Assembly: GCF_902712855.1 (NCBI RefSeq)
Contig: NZ_LR743507.1
Span: 496,001-560,000 of the forward strand
Direction: 5' to 3'
DNA length: 64,000 bases
Source: Variovorax paradoxus
GTDB lineage: Bacteria > Pseudomonadota > Gammaproteobacteria > Burkholderiales > Burkholderiaceae_C
Shown here: in pieces, positions 9,956-18,249 of the stretch
Layout: the number at the start of each line of letters is the position of its first letter
Numbering within the stretch: the first letter of the stretch is position 1
Notes under the pieces: model-generated
Told to the model about the DNA's origin: nothing
The model's input: the letters and a program-made list of their open reading frames with translations, nothing else
The model's database searches: none
Position numbers and translations under genes: made by a program

Positions 9956-9990
9956 CGATTATCCATGACAGCACCCCCGCCCCCGCCTCT

Positions 9991-11070
9991 TTGGCCCCGA
10001 GCCCCGCCGACACCATTCTCTGGACTGATCCGCAGCGCGCCGAAGTCTTCCGGGCCTGGCTGGCCGGCATCGCACCCGCCCAGGGGCTGCTGCCCGACAC
10101 CGTTCGACTCGCCTCGGCCGACGCGAGCTTCCGCCGCTACTTTCGCGTCGACACCACCGATCCCGCCGCCCCCACGCGCATCGTGATGGACGCGCCGCCC
10201 GACAAGGAAAACAGCGACCCCTTCGTGCAGGTGGCCCGGCTGATGACCGAGGCCGGCGTGCGGGCTCCCACGGTGCTCGACTGGGACCGCCCGAACGGCT
10301 TCCTGCTGCTCGACGACCTGGGCCGTCAGACCATGCTGGACGTGATCGATCCGGCCCGGCCCGAAGCCAGCCGCCCGCTCTACGACCGGGCGATCGAAGC
10401 GCTCGTGAAATGGCAGCAGGCCTCGAAGCCCGGCGTGCTGCCGCCGTACGACCGCGCGCTGCTCGAGCGCGAACTGGCACTGTTTCCCGAGTGGTACATC
10501 GGCCGCCACCGCGGCATCGCGGTCGAGGGCAAGTTGAAGGAGCGGCTCGAACGCAGCTTCAAGCTGATCGTCGAGAGCAACCTGGCATCGCCCAGCGTTT
10601 ACGTGCACCGCGACTTCATGCCGCGCAACCTGATGGTCGGCAATAACGGCGCATCCGGCGAACTCGGCGTGCTCGACTTCCAGGACGCGGTGTACGGCCC
10701 CGTCACCTACGACATCGCCAGCCTGATGCGCGATGCCTTCCTGAGCTGGGACGAGGAGTTCGTGCTCGACATCACGATCCGCTACTGGACGGCGGCGCGC
10801 AAGGCCGGGCTGCCGGTCGACGAGGACTTCGGCGCGTTCTACCGCGCGGTCGAGTGGATGGGACTCCAGCGTCACCTGAAGGTGGCGGGCATCTTCGCGC
10901 GCCTCACGCTGCGCGACGGCAAGCCACGCTACCTGGCCGACACGCCGCGCTTCATCGCCTACATCCGCGCCACCGCCAGCCGCTACAACGAGCTCACGCC
11001 GCTGCTGCGCGTGATCGACGAGATCGAGGGCACCTCGGCCATCACGGGCTTTGCCTACGGCCGGGTCTGA
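9991..11070 (+). CDS. amgK: phosphotransferase, AmgK-like (N-acetylmuramate/N-acetylglucosamine kinase)
   Basis: Predicted cytosolic anomeric kinase of cell-wall recycling. The body shows ASFRRYFRV at the N-terminus, the kinase catalytic loop VHRDFMPRNLM and the metal-binding segment VLDFQDAVYGP. The location divergent from lptD matches the amgK locus known in Pseudomonas putida. The start is a problem: in this frame the first usable codon is TTG at 9991, while the natural-looking ATG at 9965 is one base out of frame. Adding a single C to the run at 9974-9978 would join them and give MTAPPAPASLAPSPADTILW. A one-base deletion or sequencing error is therefore suspected. The usual partner murU is not adjacent; rsmE follows instead. 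Confidence 0.8.
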   Translation: MAPSPADTILWTDPQRAEVFRAWLAGIAPAQGLLPDTVRLASADASFRRYFRVDTTDPAAPTRIVMDAPPDKENSDPFVQVARLMTEAGVRAPTVLDWDRPNGFLLLDDLGRQTMLDVIDPARPEASRPLYDRAIEALVKWQQASKPGVLPPYDRALLERELALFPEWYIGRHRGIAVEGKLKERLERSFKLIVESNLASPSVYVHRDFMPRNLMVGNNGASGELGVLDFQDAVYGPVTYDIASLMRDAFLSWDEEFVLDITIRYWTAARKAGLPVDEDFGAFYRAVEWMGLQRHLKVAGIFARLTLRDGKPRYLADTPRFIAYIRATASRYNELTPLLRVIDEIEGTSAITGFAYGRV

Positions 11071-11122
11071 CGAAGCAACAACTGCCAGAACGTGCCTTCA
11101 CGCTTGTCCTTCGTGCGTTTGG

Positions 11123-11140
11123 CGCTACCAATTCAATAGC
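11123..11140. repeat. short inverted repeat GCTA-N-TAGC before rsmE
   Basis: GCTAC-N8-ATAGC directly precedes the rsmE ATG. Closely similar 17-base hairpins occur at 53153-53169 and 54529-54545, so this belongs to a small dispersed family rather than being gene-specific. Confidence 0.4.
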
Positions 11141-11869
11141 ATGCCGCGTTTTCACTGTTCCGTGCCGCTGAGCGCCGGCGCCAGCCTGGCGTTGCCGCCG
11201 GGCGCCGCGCGCCATGTGCAGGTGCTGCGCATGCAGCCCGGCGATGCGCTCACGCTGTTCGATGGCGCAGGCGGCGAATACACCGCCACCGTGGAGCGCA
11301 TGGGCCGCAGCGACGTCGCGGTGACGGTCGGCGCCCACCTGCCGGTGGAGCGCGAGGCGCCGCGCGCGGTGCATCTCGCGGTCGGCATGCCGGCCAACGA
11401 GCGCATGGACTGGCTTGTCGAGAAGGCCACCGAACTCGGCGTGGCAAGCATCCAGCCGCTGGCCACCGCCCATGGCGTGCTGCGCCTGTCGGGCGAGCGT
11501 GCGGAGAAAAAACGCGCGCACTGGGAAGCCATCGCGGTGGCCGCCTGCGAGCAATGCGGGCGCAACCGGGTGCCGGTCATTCATCCGGTGCAGCCTTTCG
11601 CAACCTGGCTCGGCGCGCCGGCCCACGCCGGGCCGGGCGCGCTGCGCCTCGTGCTGAGCCTGGCCGAAGGCACGCGCGGGATCGCCGCCCTCGAAACCGC
11701 AACCGCCGGCGCCGGAGCGCTCGTGCTCAGCGGCCCCGAAGGCGGCCTGAGCGGCACGGAAGAGCAGCAGGCCATTGCCAGCGGCTTCGCGCCGGTCACC
11801 CTCGGCGCCCGCGTACTGCGCGCCGAAACCGCGGCACTGGCCGCGCTGGTGGCGCTCGCCGGCCTCTGA
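11141..11869 (+). CDS. rsmE: 16S rRNA (uracil1498-N3)-methyltransferase
   Basis: Methylates U1498 in the 30S decoding region. The 242-residue SPOUT-family protein starts at the ATG at 11141 (MPRFHCSVPL). It has the N-terminal PUA-like domain (AARHVQVLRMQPGDALTLFDG) and then the knotted SPOUT domain with MDWLVEKATELGVASIQPL, ACEQCGRNRVP, and the SAM-binding knot LVLSGPEGGLS followed by LGARVLRAETAALAAL. The motifs and length are those of the family. It lies 70 bases after amgK and may be co-transcribed with it. Confidence 0.95.
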   Translation: MPRFHCSVPLSAGASLALPPGAARHVQVLRMQPGDALTLFDGAGGEYTATVERMGRSDVAVTVGAHLPVEREAPRAVHLAVGMPANERMDWLVEKATELGVASIQPLATAHGVLRLSGERAEKKRAHWEAIAVAACEQCGRNRVPVIHPVQPFATWLGAPAHAGPGALRLVLSLAEGTRGIAALETATAGAGALVLSGPEGGLSGTEEQQAIASGFAPVTLGARVLRAETAALAALVALAGL

Positions 11870-11997
11870 AATTCCGCCCGCGCTGCCGGCCAATGTTCGA
11901 GCAAGGCCCGGAAAGGCGGTGTTTTCCGCGACGCGCGCGCGGACAGCTTGGGAAACAATCGTTACTTCTTTAAGACAAAAGAAGGACTTTTCGCCCC

Positions 11998-13353
11998 ATG
12001 TCTCGCTGGTCATCCGTGCGGCGCCTCGCCCTGATCGCCGCCGCCGCGCTGTGCACGGTCGAAGCCGCGCTGGCACAGAGTCCTCCTGTCGCGCCCACGC
12101 CCGCGCAGGTCGGCCCCGAGGTCGACAAGGTCTACACGCAATTGATGGCCTCGCCCGCCATCCAGAAGCTGCTGGATGCGGTCAAGGCCGACCACGAGCG
12201 CTCGGTCGAAGACCTGAAGATGCTCACCGAGATCGAGGCGCCGCCCTTCAAGGAACAGAAGCGCGCCGAGGCCTTCCTCGCCCGCATGAAGGCCCTGGGC
12301 CTCACCGACGCGAAGATCGACGCCGAAGGCAACGTGGTCGGCCTGCGCAAGGGCACCGGCAACGGACCGAAGCTGCTGATCTCGGCCCACCTCGACACCG
12401 TGTTCCCTGCCGGCACCGACGTGAAGGTGAAGGAACGCGACGGCAAGCTGTATGCGCCGGGCATCTCCGACGACACGCGCGGCCTGTCGGTGCTGCTGTC
12501 GTGGCTCAAGGTGCTCAACGACAACAAGGTGCAGACCGTGGGCGACCTGATGTTCGTGGGCAACGTGGGCGAGGAAGAACTGGGCAACCTGCGCGGCATG
12601 AAGGCGATCTTTCGAGACCATCCCGACATCGACGGGATGGTCGGACTGGAGCCTTCGCCGCCGGGCGCGGTGCTGGTGCTGGGCACCGCGAGCCACCGCC
12701 ACGAAGTCACGTTCCACGGTCCCGGCGGCCACAGCTTCGGCGCGTTCGGCCTGGTGCCCAGCGCGATCCACGGCATGGGCCGCGCCATTGCCAGGATCGC
12801 CGACGTGCGCACGCCGACCTTCCCCAAGACCACCTTCACCGTCGGCACCGTGGGCGGCGGCACCTCGGTGAACACCATCGCGCCGGACGCGCGCATGGCC
12901 ATCGACATCCGCTCGGACGACATGGGGGCGCTGCTCGAGGCCGAGAAGAAGATCCTGGCCGCCATCGACGAAGCCGTGGCCGAGGAAAACAGGCGCTGGG
13001 GCGTGACCACGCTGAGCGCCAGCGTCAGGCTCATCGGCGACCGGCCCGGCGGCCGCACGCCGCCCGACTCGGTGATCGTCGAGGCCGCCACGCGTTCGAA
13101 TGCGGCCTTCGGCCACAAGACGCTGCTGCGCGGCGGCAGCACCGACGCCAACGTGGCGATCGCGCTGGGCGTGCCGGCCATCGTCGTCGGCGGAGGCGGC
13201 AGGTCTTCGGGAGCCCACTCCCTGGCGGAGTCCATCGACGTGACAGACGCATGGAAGGGCGCGCAGAATTCGCTCGTGACGGTGCTCGGGCTGGTAGGAG
13301 TGCAGGGGGTCAGCCCCGCACTGCTTCCCAAACGCACGGTGCGTACCAAGTAA
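11998..13353 (+). CDS. exported M20-family metallopeptidase
   Basis: Predicted zinc-dependent aminopeptidase or carboxypeptidase of the M20/M25/M40 clan, peptidase-T-like. The 451-residue product has an N-terminal signal peptide (LALIAAAALCTVEAALAQ), suggesting periplasmic location. Metal-site motifs are in order: SAHLDTVFP (His, Asp), GISDDTRGLSVL (bridging Asp), EEELGNLRG (catalytic Glu pair) and GGRSSGAHSLAE (C-terminal His). A dimerisation domain lies between about 225 and 340. A GAAGGA-like ribosome binding site precedes the ATG. Substrate cannot be read from sequence. Confidence 0.85.
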   Translation: MSRWSSVRRLALIAAAALCTVEAALAQSPPVAPTPAQVGPEVDKVYTQLMASPAIQKLLDAVKADHERSVEDLKMLTEIEAPPFKEQKRAEAFLARMKALGLTDAKIDAEGNVVGLRKGTGNGPKLLISAHLDTVFPAGTDVKVKERDGKLYAPGISDDTRGLSVLLSWLKVLNDNKVQTVGDLMFVGNVGEEELGNLRGMKAIFRDHPDIDGMVGLEPSPPGAVLVLGTASHRHEVTFHGPGGHSFGAFGLVPSAIHGMGRAIARIADVRTPTFPKTTFTVGTVGGGTSVNTIAPDARMAIDIRSDDMGALLEAEKKILAAIDEAVAEENRRWGVTTLSASVRLIGDRPGGRTPPDSVIVEAATRSNAAFGHKTLLRGGSTDANVAIALGVPAIVVGGGGRSSGAHSLAESIDVTDAWKGAQNSLVTVLGLVGVQGVSPALLPKRTVRTK

Positions 13354-13454
13354 TTTGTCACGTTGCCAGTTCGAAAGTGGCGGCGCCACTTGCAACTGGA
13401 GTTCGGCAGCATTTAACAATGTTGTCGGTTCTGTCACACACCAAGGAAATGGCC

Positions 13455-13934
13455 ATGGGATTGCTCGATTCGGTACTCGGTCAGGTGCTGGGAGGCGCTG
13501 CCCAGCAACAGCAGCCGCAAGGCGGGGGCCTCGGAGGACTGGGCGATCTCGGCGGCCTGGCGGGCGCGCTGGGAGGCCTGCTTGCCAACAACGGCGGACA
13601 AGGCGGCCTGGGAGGGCTGGTCTCGAAGTTCGAGCAGGCAGGCATGGGCGATGTCATCGGCTCGTGGATCGGCAAGGGCGACAACCAGCCGGTCTCCGGC
13701 GACCAGCTGCAGAACGCGCTGGGCGTCGACACCATCGCCGCGATCGCCGCCAAGCTCGGCATCAATGCGCAGACGCTGCTGCCGATGCTCGCAACCATGC
13801 TGCCGGCGCTGATCGACCACCTCACGCCGCACGGCCAGGTGCCCGAGCAGGGCGTCGGCAACCATGACGACCTGCTGGGTTCGCTCAGCAGCCTGCTCCA
13901 GGGAAGCCTGGGAAATCAAGGCAGGCAGCCCTGA
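13455..13934 (+). CDS. YidB family protein (DUF937)
   Basis: A 159-residue protein of unknown biochemical role. The ATG at 13455 was chosen because AAGGA lies seven bases upstream; an ATG six bases earlier would overlap that site. The N-terminus MGLLDSVLGQVLGG is followed by a Gln/Gly-rich low-complexity region (residues 15-60). The YidB core comes next, with GDVIGSWIGKGDNQPVSGDQ and LGVDTIAAIAAKLGIN, then a helix-rich end. It is followed by a strong terminator, so it is the last gene of its transcript. Confidence 0.88.
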   Translation: MGLLDSVLGQVLGGAAQQQQPQGGGLGGLGDLGGLAGALGGLLANNGGQGGLGGLVSKFEQAGMGDVIGSWIGKGDNQPVSGDQLQNALGVDTIAAIAAKLGINAQTLLPMLATMLPALIDHLTPHGQVPEQGVGNHDDLLGSLSSLLQGSLGNQGRQP

Positions 13935-13962
13935 GCAACTGCAGCCTCGTTCGAGAACTTCA

Positions 13963-13989
13963 GGCGCCCGCGAGGGCGCTTTTTTTTGG
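13963..13989 (+). terminator. intrinsic terminator after yidB
   Basis: Stem GCGCCC/GGGCGC with tetraloop GCGA, followed by a run of eight or nine T. It lies about 30 bases after the stop. Confidence 0.88.
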
Positions 13990-14064
13990 GTCGTTTTCCT
14001 GCGCGCCGTGCCTTCGGGTGCATTGGCCGACAATGCCGCTCGCATCAAGTCGAGGGAGGATGGC

Positions 14065-17006
14065 ATGGCGGTCGGTCGCAAATCGAAGGCACAGGCGGGT
14101 GAAGCGAAGGACGGCCTGTCGGCGCAGCCCGACGGCAGCGTGCGCTGGACCAAGGGCATGCGCGAAGCACTCGCGCGGTTCAACGACCGCGCCTGCGGCC
14201 ACTGCGGCGGCCTGCTGTCGACCGAGCGCAGCCTTTCGGACAGCCTCGACTTCTATCGCCGCCACCGCGCCGGCTTCTACCCGCCGCGTGCCGCGCGGCT
14301 GCGCATGCTCGAGATGCACGGCGCCGCGGCGGCCGAGCTGTTCTTCGAGCCGTCCCCGCACAAGGAGGCCGTGACCGACCTGCTGGCCATCCACGACGAA
14401 GCCGTGGTGCGCTTCTTCGTGTCGCAGGTCAAGCAGATCGACTGCAAGAACGCGCTCACCCGGCAGGCCGCGCGCTGGCCGCTGTTCGTGCTGCGCGAAC
14501 TGCTCTCGGCCAACCCGGCGCGGCACCAGGCGGGCGCCGCGCTGGTCCTCGAGCTGCTTGCAGCGAACCCCGAGTGGCAGAACCCGCTCGAAGCCGCCTG
14601 CGACGACGCCCAGCGCAAGACGCTCGCGCGCCTGCAGGAAGACGATTCCGAAGGCGCAACGGAAGCCGCCCCCGAGGCCTGGCCCGCGCTGCTGCGACAC
14701 CCGCCCTGGAACAACCGGCAGGCGCTGCCGGTCGTGCCCATGCTGGACCTGGCGCCGCAGCATGAACCGGCGGTCCTGCACTGGGCCGACCTGCGCCCGC
14801 CGCAATTCGTGCAGGCGACGCAGGACACGGCCGAATCGGCCGACTGGCTGGCGCAGGAGGTACGGATCGCGCGCGAACGCTCCGACGCGCTGATGACGGG
14901 ATTCGCCCAGCGACAGCCCGCGGCGCCGGCCGAAGTGCGCGATGGCGATGCCCTGCGCAAGGCTCTGTGGATGCTCGGCGTGCACGCCGGATGCGTCGAG
15001 GCGGTCGCCTCCGGCCGCGACATCGGGCCCGACGATTTCGGTACGCCGCCGGCCGAAGCCTGGACCGTCTCCGAATACCTCTGGCAGCTGCCAGCGGCGC
15101 TGGCCGCCGGCGTGCTGATGCACGGTCCGACGATGCCGCTCTACGTGGGCGACGCCGCACGCATCCGCCCCATGCTGCGCCACTTCGGCACCGCCTTGCT
15201 GCCCGCGCTGCCGCGCTACCTCAAGCAGGGCTCGCGAGCGATGTTCGAGCTGGCCTCGGTCATCGAATGGGACCCGCTCGCCGGCTGGATCGCCAAGGGC
15301 TTCCACACCAACCGCTGGGTGCGCGCCGACGCGGCCGGCTGGCTGGCCCGCTACCCGGACACCGCCGCGCGCGGCCTGGTGCCGGCCGCACTGGGCGAGC
15401 CCGGCGCCGCGCACGAAGCCGCCCGCGCCGCCTGCGCTGGCTGCACGAGGAGGGCCACGCCGAGGCCGTGCGCAGGCAGGCTGCGGCCTACGGCCCGCAG
15501 GCGGCCGCGGCCGTGGCGCAGCTGCTGGCCATCGCGCCCGAGGAACTGCTGCCCGACACGCTGCCGGCGCTGCCCAGGACGCTCCCGCTGGCTGCGCTTC
15601 CGCGCCTCGTGCTCGATGGCACGGGCCACGCGCTGCCGCAGGCCTGCGTGCCCGACGTGCTGATGGCGATGATGCTCGGCCGCGCCGATGCCCCCTACCC
15701 GGGCCTGCCCGCCCTGCTGGACACGCTCGCCCCCGATTCGCTGGCACGCTTCGGCCGCGCGCTGCTCGCCTGGTGGATCGGCAACGGCCGCCCAAGCAAA
15801 GAGCGCTGGATGTTCGCGCTGCAGGGCCGCCTGGGCGACGACGAGACCGCACGCCAGCTCTACGGGCTGCTGCGCCAGTGGCGTGCCGCGCTCGACCGCG
15901 TACGCGCCTACGACGCAATGGCGATGCTCGGAGAGATCGGCAGCGACGCCGCGCTGATGCATCTGGCCGAACTCGCTCGCCAGACGCGCTACGACGACCT
16001 TCGCTCCCGCGCCGACCGCATGCTCGGCGAGGTCGCCGAGCAGCGCGGCCTGAGCCTCGACCAGCTGGCCGACCGCACCGTGCCCGACCTGGGCCTGGAC
16101 GCGCGCGCCCGCCTCGTGCTCGACTTCGGCCCGCGCAGCTTCGAGGTGCGCATGGACGACCATTTCCAGCCCGTGGTGCACGACGCCCGGGGCAAGCCGC
16201 TCAAGGCGCTGCCCAAGCCCGGCGCCAACGACGAACCTGGCAAGGCCGCCACCGCGACCGCGCAGTTGCGCGACCTGCGCAAGCTGGCCAGGACCGTCGC
16301 AGCCACGCAGGTCAAGCGGCTCGAAGCCGCCATGTGCGCGCAGCGCCGCTGGAGCGTCGATGAGTTCATGCCCTTCTTCGCGAACCACCCGGTGCTGCGG
16401 GTGTTCAGCCGTCCGCTCGTGTGGGGGGTGTTCGGCGCATCCAGGCGGCTCGAGGGCACCTTCCGCCTCACTGCCGAAGGCGAACTGGCCGACCTGCACG
16501 ACGACCCGGTGAAGCTGCCCGGCACCGCACGCATCGGCCTGCCGCATCCGCTGGAACTGGTGGCGCTCGACCCGTCGCTGCCCGCAGCCTGGGCCGCGGT
16601 GCTGGCCGATTACGAAGTCATGCAGCCCTTCGAACAGCTGTCGCGCCAGACCTTCGCGCTTGACGATGCGCTGCGCACGCGCCGCGACCTGCCGCACTGG
16701 GCCGGCCGCCAGGTGTCGAATGCCGGCCTCATGGGCTTGGAAGCACGCGGCTGGGTGCGCGAAGTGGGCGAGGGCGGCATGGTCGACAGCTTCAACAAGG
16801 CGGTGCCGGGCGGGCGCCGCATCCGCGTGCAGCTGGACGAAGGGTGGTTCGTGCAGGACAGCCCCGACGGCAAGGCACTGCAGACCGTGACCTCGGTGGC
16901 GCTCGACGGCCCCGAGAAGTCCGTCGGCACGATGGGTGACCTCCCGCCCGTCGTCTTCAGCGAAGTCGAGCGGGATCTGCAGCGCGTGATCCGGGACGCC
17001 GCGTGA
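14065..17006 (+). pseudogene. DUF4132-domain protein, interrupted by a one-base frameshift
   Basis: A gene for a protein of about 980 residues and unknown function is split over two frames. The ATG at 14065 follows a good GGGAGGA site. The first frame codes for about 456 residues (to AAHEAARAA) and then degenerates. The homologous reading resumes at 15432 in the next frame (LRWLHEEGHAEAVRRQAAA) and runs to TGA at 17006. Restoring one G at about 15432 joins them seamlessly. The second part contains the DUF4132 region (FGPRSFEVRMDDHFQPVVHD, KRLEAAMCAQRRWSVDEFM, ADYEVMQPFEQLSRQTFAL). HEAT-like helical repeats are likely in the first part. No WGR domain was seen. A sequencing error cannot be excluded. 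Confidence 0.8.
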
Positions 17007-17394
17007 GCCGTACCTCAGGCCGCTCGCCCGCCGCCAGGTCCTGTTCCTGATCAACAACGTCACCTACATCGCCATCAACGGCCAGGGCATCGCGCCGCAC
17101 GGATGGATGGATGGATGGATAGCGACGCTGCCGGTGAGGGGTGCGTGAAGAGCGGCGCGCTCGTCACCGAGCGGTGGCGCCCACCCGGCAGCGCTTCGGC
17201 CGGCGCGGATCGTTCCAGATCGGCCTCGCGGCGGCGCTGGTCTCGGCCCTGCCGTGCTGCCGTGCTGCCGTGCTGCCGTCGCTTCGTTCACCTCAGGCGC
17301 GCGGTAATCACCCAGGGTTGGCGGCAGCCGGACTTCGGCTCGCCGGCGGTGCGGCCGGACGCGACGCTGCTGTGGCTGGCGCGCAAGCGCGCCG
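17007..17394. other. gene-free stretch with coding-like remnants and short tandem repeats
   Basis: No intact gene is seen in these 388 bases. Two short segments still read like protein in different frames: QVLFLINNVTYIAINGQGI near 17035-17095 and ITQGWRQPDFGSPAVRPDA near 17310-17370. Between them lie a GGAT tetranucleotide repeat (17101-17120) and about 3.6 copies of the octamer GCCGTGCT (17251-17279). This looks like a decayed gene between two convergent transcription units. Its original identity is not recognised. Confidence 0.5.
17101..17120 (+). repeat. tetranucleotide microsatellite (GGAT)5
   Basis: Five perfect consecutive copies of GGAT. Such tracts can vary in copy number by slippage; here it lies in a non-coding or decayed stretch. 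Confidence 0.9.
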
Positions 17395-18249
17395 TCAGGC
17401 CGGCGGAAAGCGCTGGTTGAGCCAGCGATGCAGGGCCGCGAAGACCGGCTCCGCTTCGAGCTCGTTGAAGATCTCGTGGTACAGCGTGTCGAAGCGATGC
17501 GCCTCGACCATGCCGCCGGGCGCGGCGGCTTCGGCAAACGCGCGGCTCGCGGCCGGCACCACGAGGCGGTCGTCGCCCGCGTAGAGCAGCAGGGTCGGCA
17601 CAGGCCACATGGCGGCGTGCTGCTGCACCGTCGCGCCTTCGGTCGCGAGGAAGCGTGCGAGGCGGCTGCCGATGCGGTCGTGCGTGAGCGGATCGTCGCG
17701 GTAGGCCTGCACCACGGCCGGGTCGTGTGAGAGGTAGTTGTCGTCCAGCCCGTTGCCCACGCGCAGGTTGGGCGCGATGCGCGGCAGCACCGCGAGCAGC
17801 GCCTTCTGGAAACCGCTCAGGCCCGGGTCGAGCCCCGGCGAGGACAGCACCAGCCCGTCGACCGGCCGCACGCCGCGCGCCACGAGGCTCGCCGCGACCA
17901 GCCCGCCGAGGCTGTGCCCCAGCAGCACGAGCGGCAGGCCGGGGTTGGCGCGGCGGGCGTCGTCGACGACCAGCGCGAGATCGTCGACCAGCCGCATCTC
18001 GCTCGGCAGGCCGCCGCGGGCACCGCTCGATTCGCCGTGCCCGTGGTGGTCGTGCGCCCACACCGCAAAGCCCCATTCGTGCAGGCATTCGGCCAGCGCG
18101 TGGTAGCGGCCCGCATGCTCGCCGAGGCCGTGGACCACCACGATGACCGCCCGCGCCGGTCCCGGCGCGGGCAATTGGCGCAGCGCCAGCGTCTCGCCGT
18201 CCGGGGTGGACAGCGACACGCGCTGCGGCAGGGGCAGGGGTTCGCTCAA
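17395..18249 (-). CDS. alpha/beta-hydrolase, monoacylglycerol-lipase type
   Basis: Predicted serine lipase acting on monoacylglycerols or lysophospholipids. The start is TTG at 18249, overlapping the upstream peptidase stop as TTGA, which implies translational coupling; no closer ATG fits. The 284-residue protein has the oxyanion motif VVHGLGEHAGRYHAL, the nucleophile elbow LLGHSLGGLVAAS, the catalytic Asp in LLYAGDDRLVVPA and the His in FDTLYHEIFNE. The pattern HGxGEHxxRY is characteristic of the hydrolase_4 (lysophospholipase) group. No signal peptide is seen. Confidence 0.87.
   Translation of the reverse strand: MSEPLPLPQRVSLSTPDGETLALRQLPAPGPARAVIVVVHGLGEHAGRYHALAECLHEWGFAVWAHDHHGHGESSGARGGLPSEMRLVDDLALVVDDARRANPGLPLVLLGHSLGGLVAASLVARGVRPVDGLVLSSPGLDPGLSGFQKALLAVLPRIAPNLRVGNGLDDNYLSHDPAVVQAYRDDPLTHDRIGSRLARFLATEGATVQQHAAMWPVPTLLLYAGDDRLVVPAASRAFAEAAAPGGMVEAHRFDTLYHEIFNELEAEPVFAALHRWLNQRFPPA

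Noticed and set aside
9880..9990. TTG at 9880 as the start of the amgK-like gene
   Set aside because: The added residues are Arg/Pro-rich readings of promoter DNA and would overlap the divergent lptD control region.
11775..13934. A 719-codon open frame covering the M20 peptidase gene and yidB
   Set aside because: Its first part is an out-of-frame reading of the peptidase gene; only the last 159 codons (yidB) are real.
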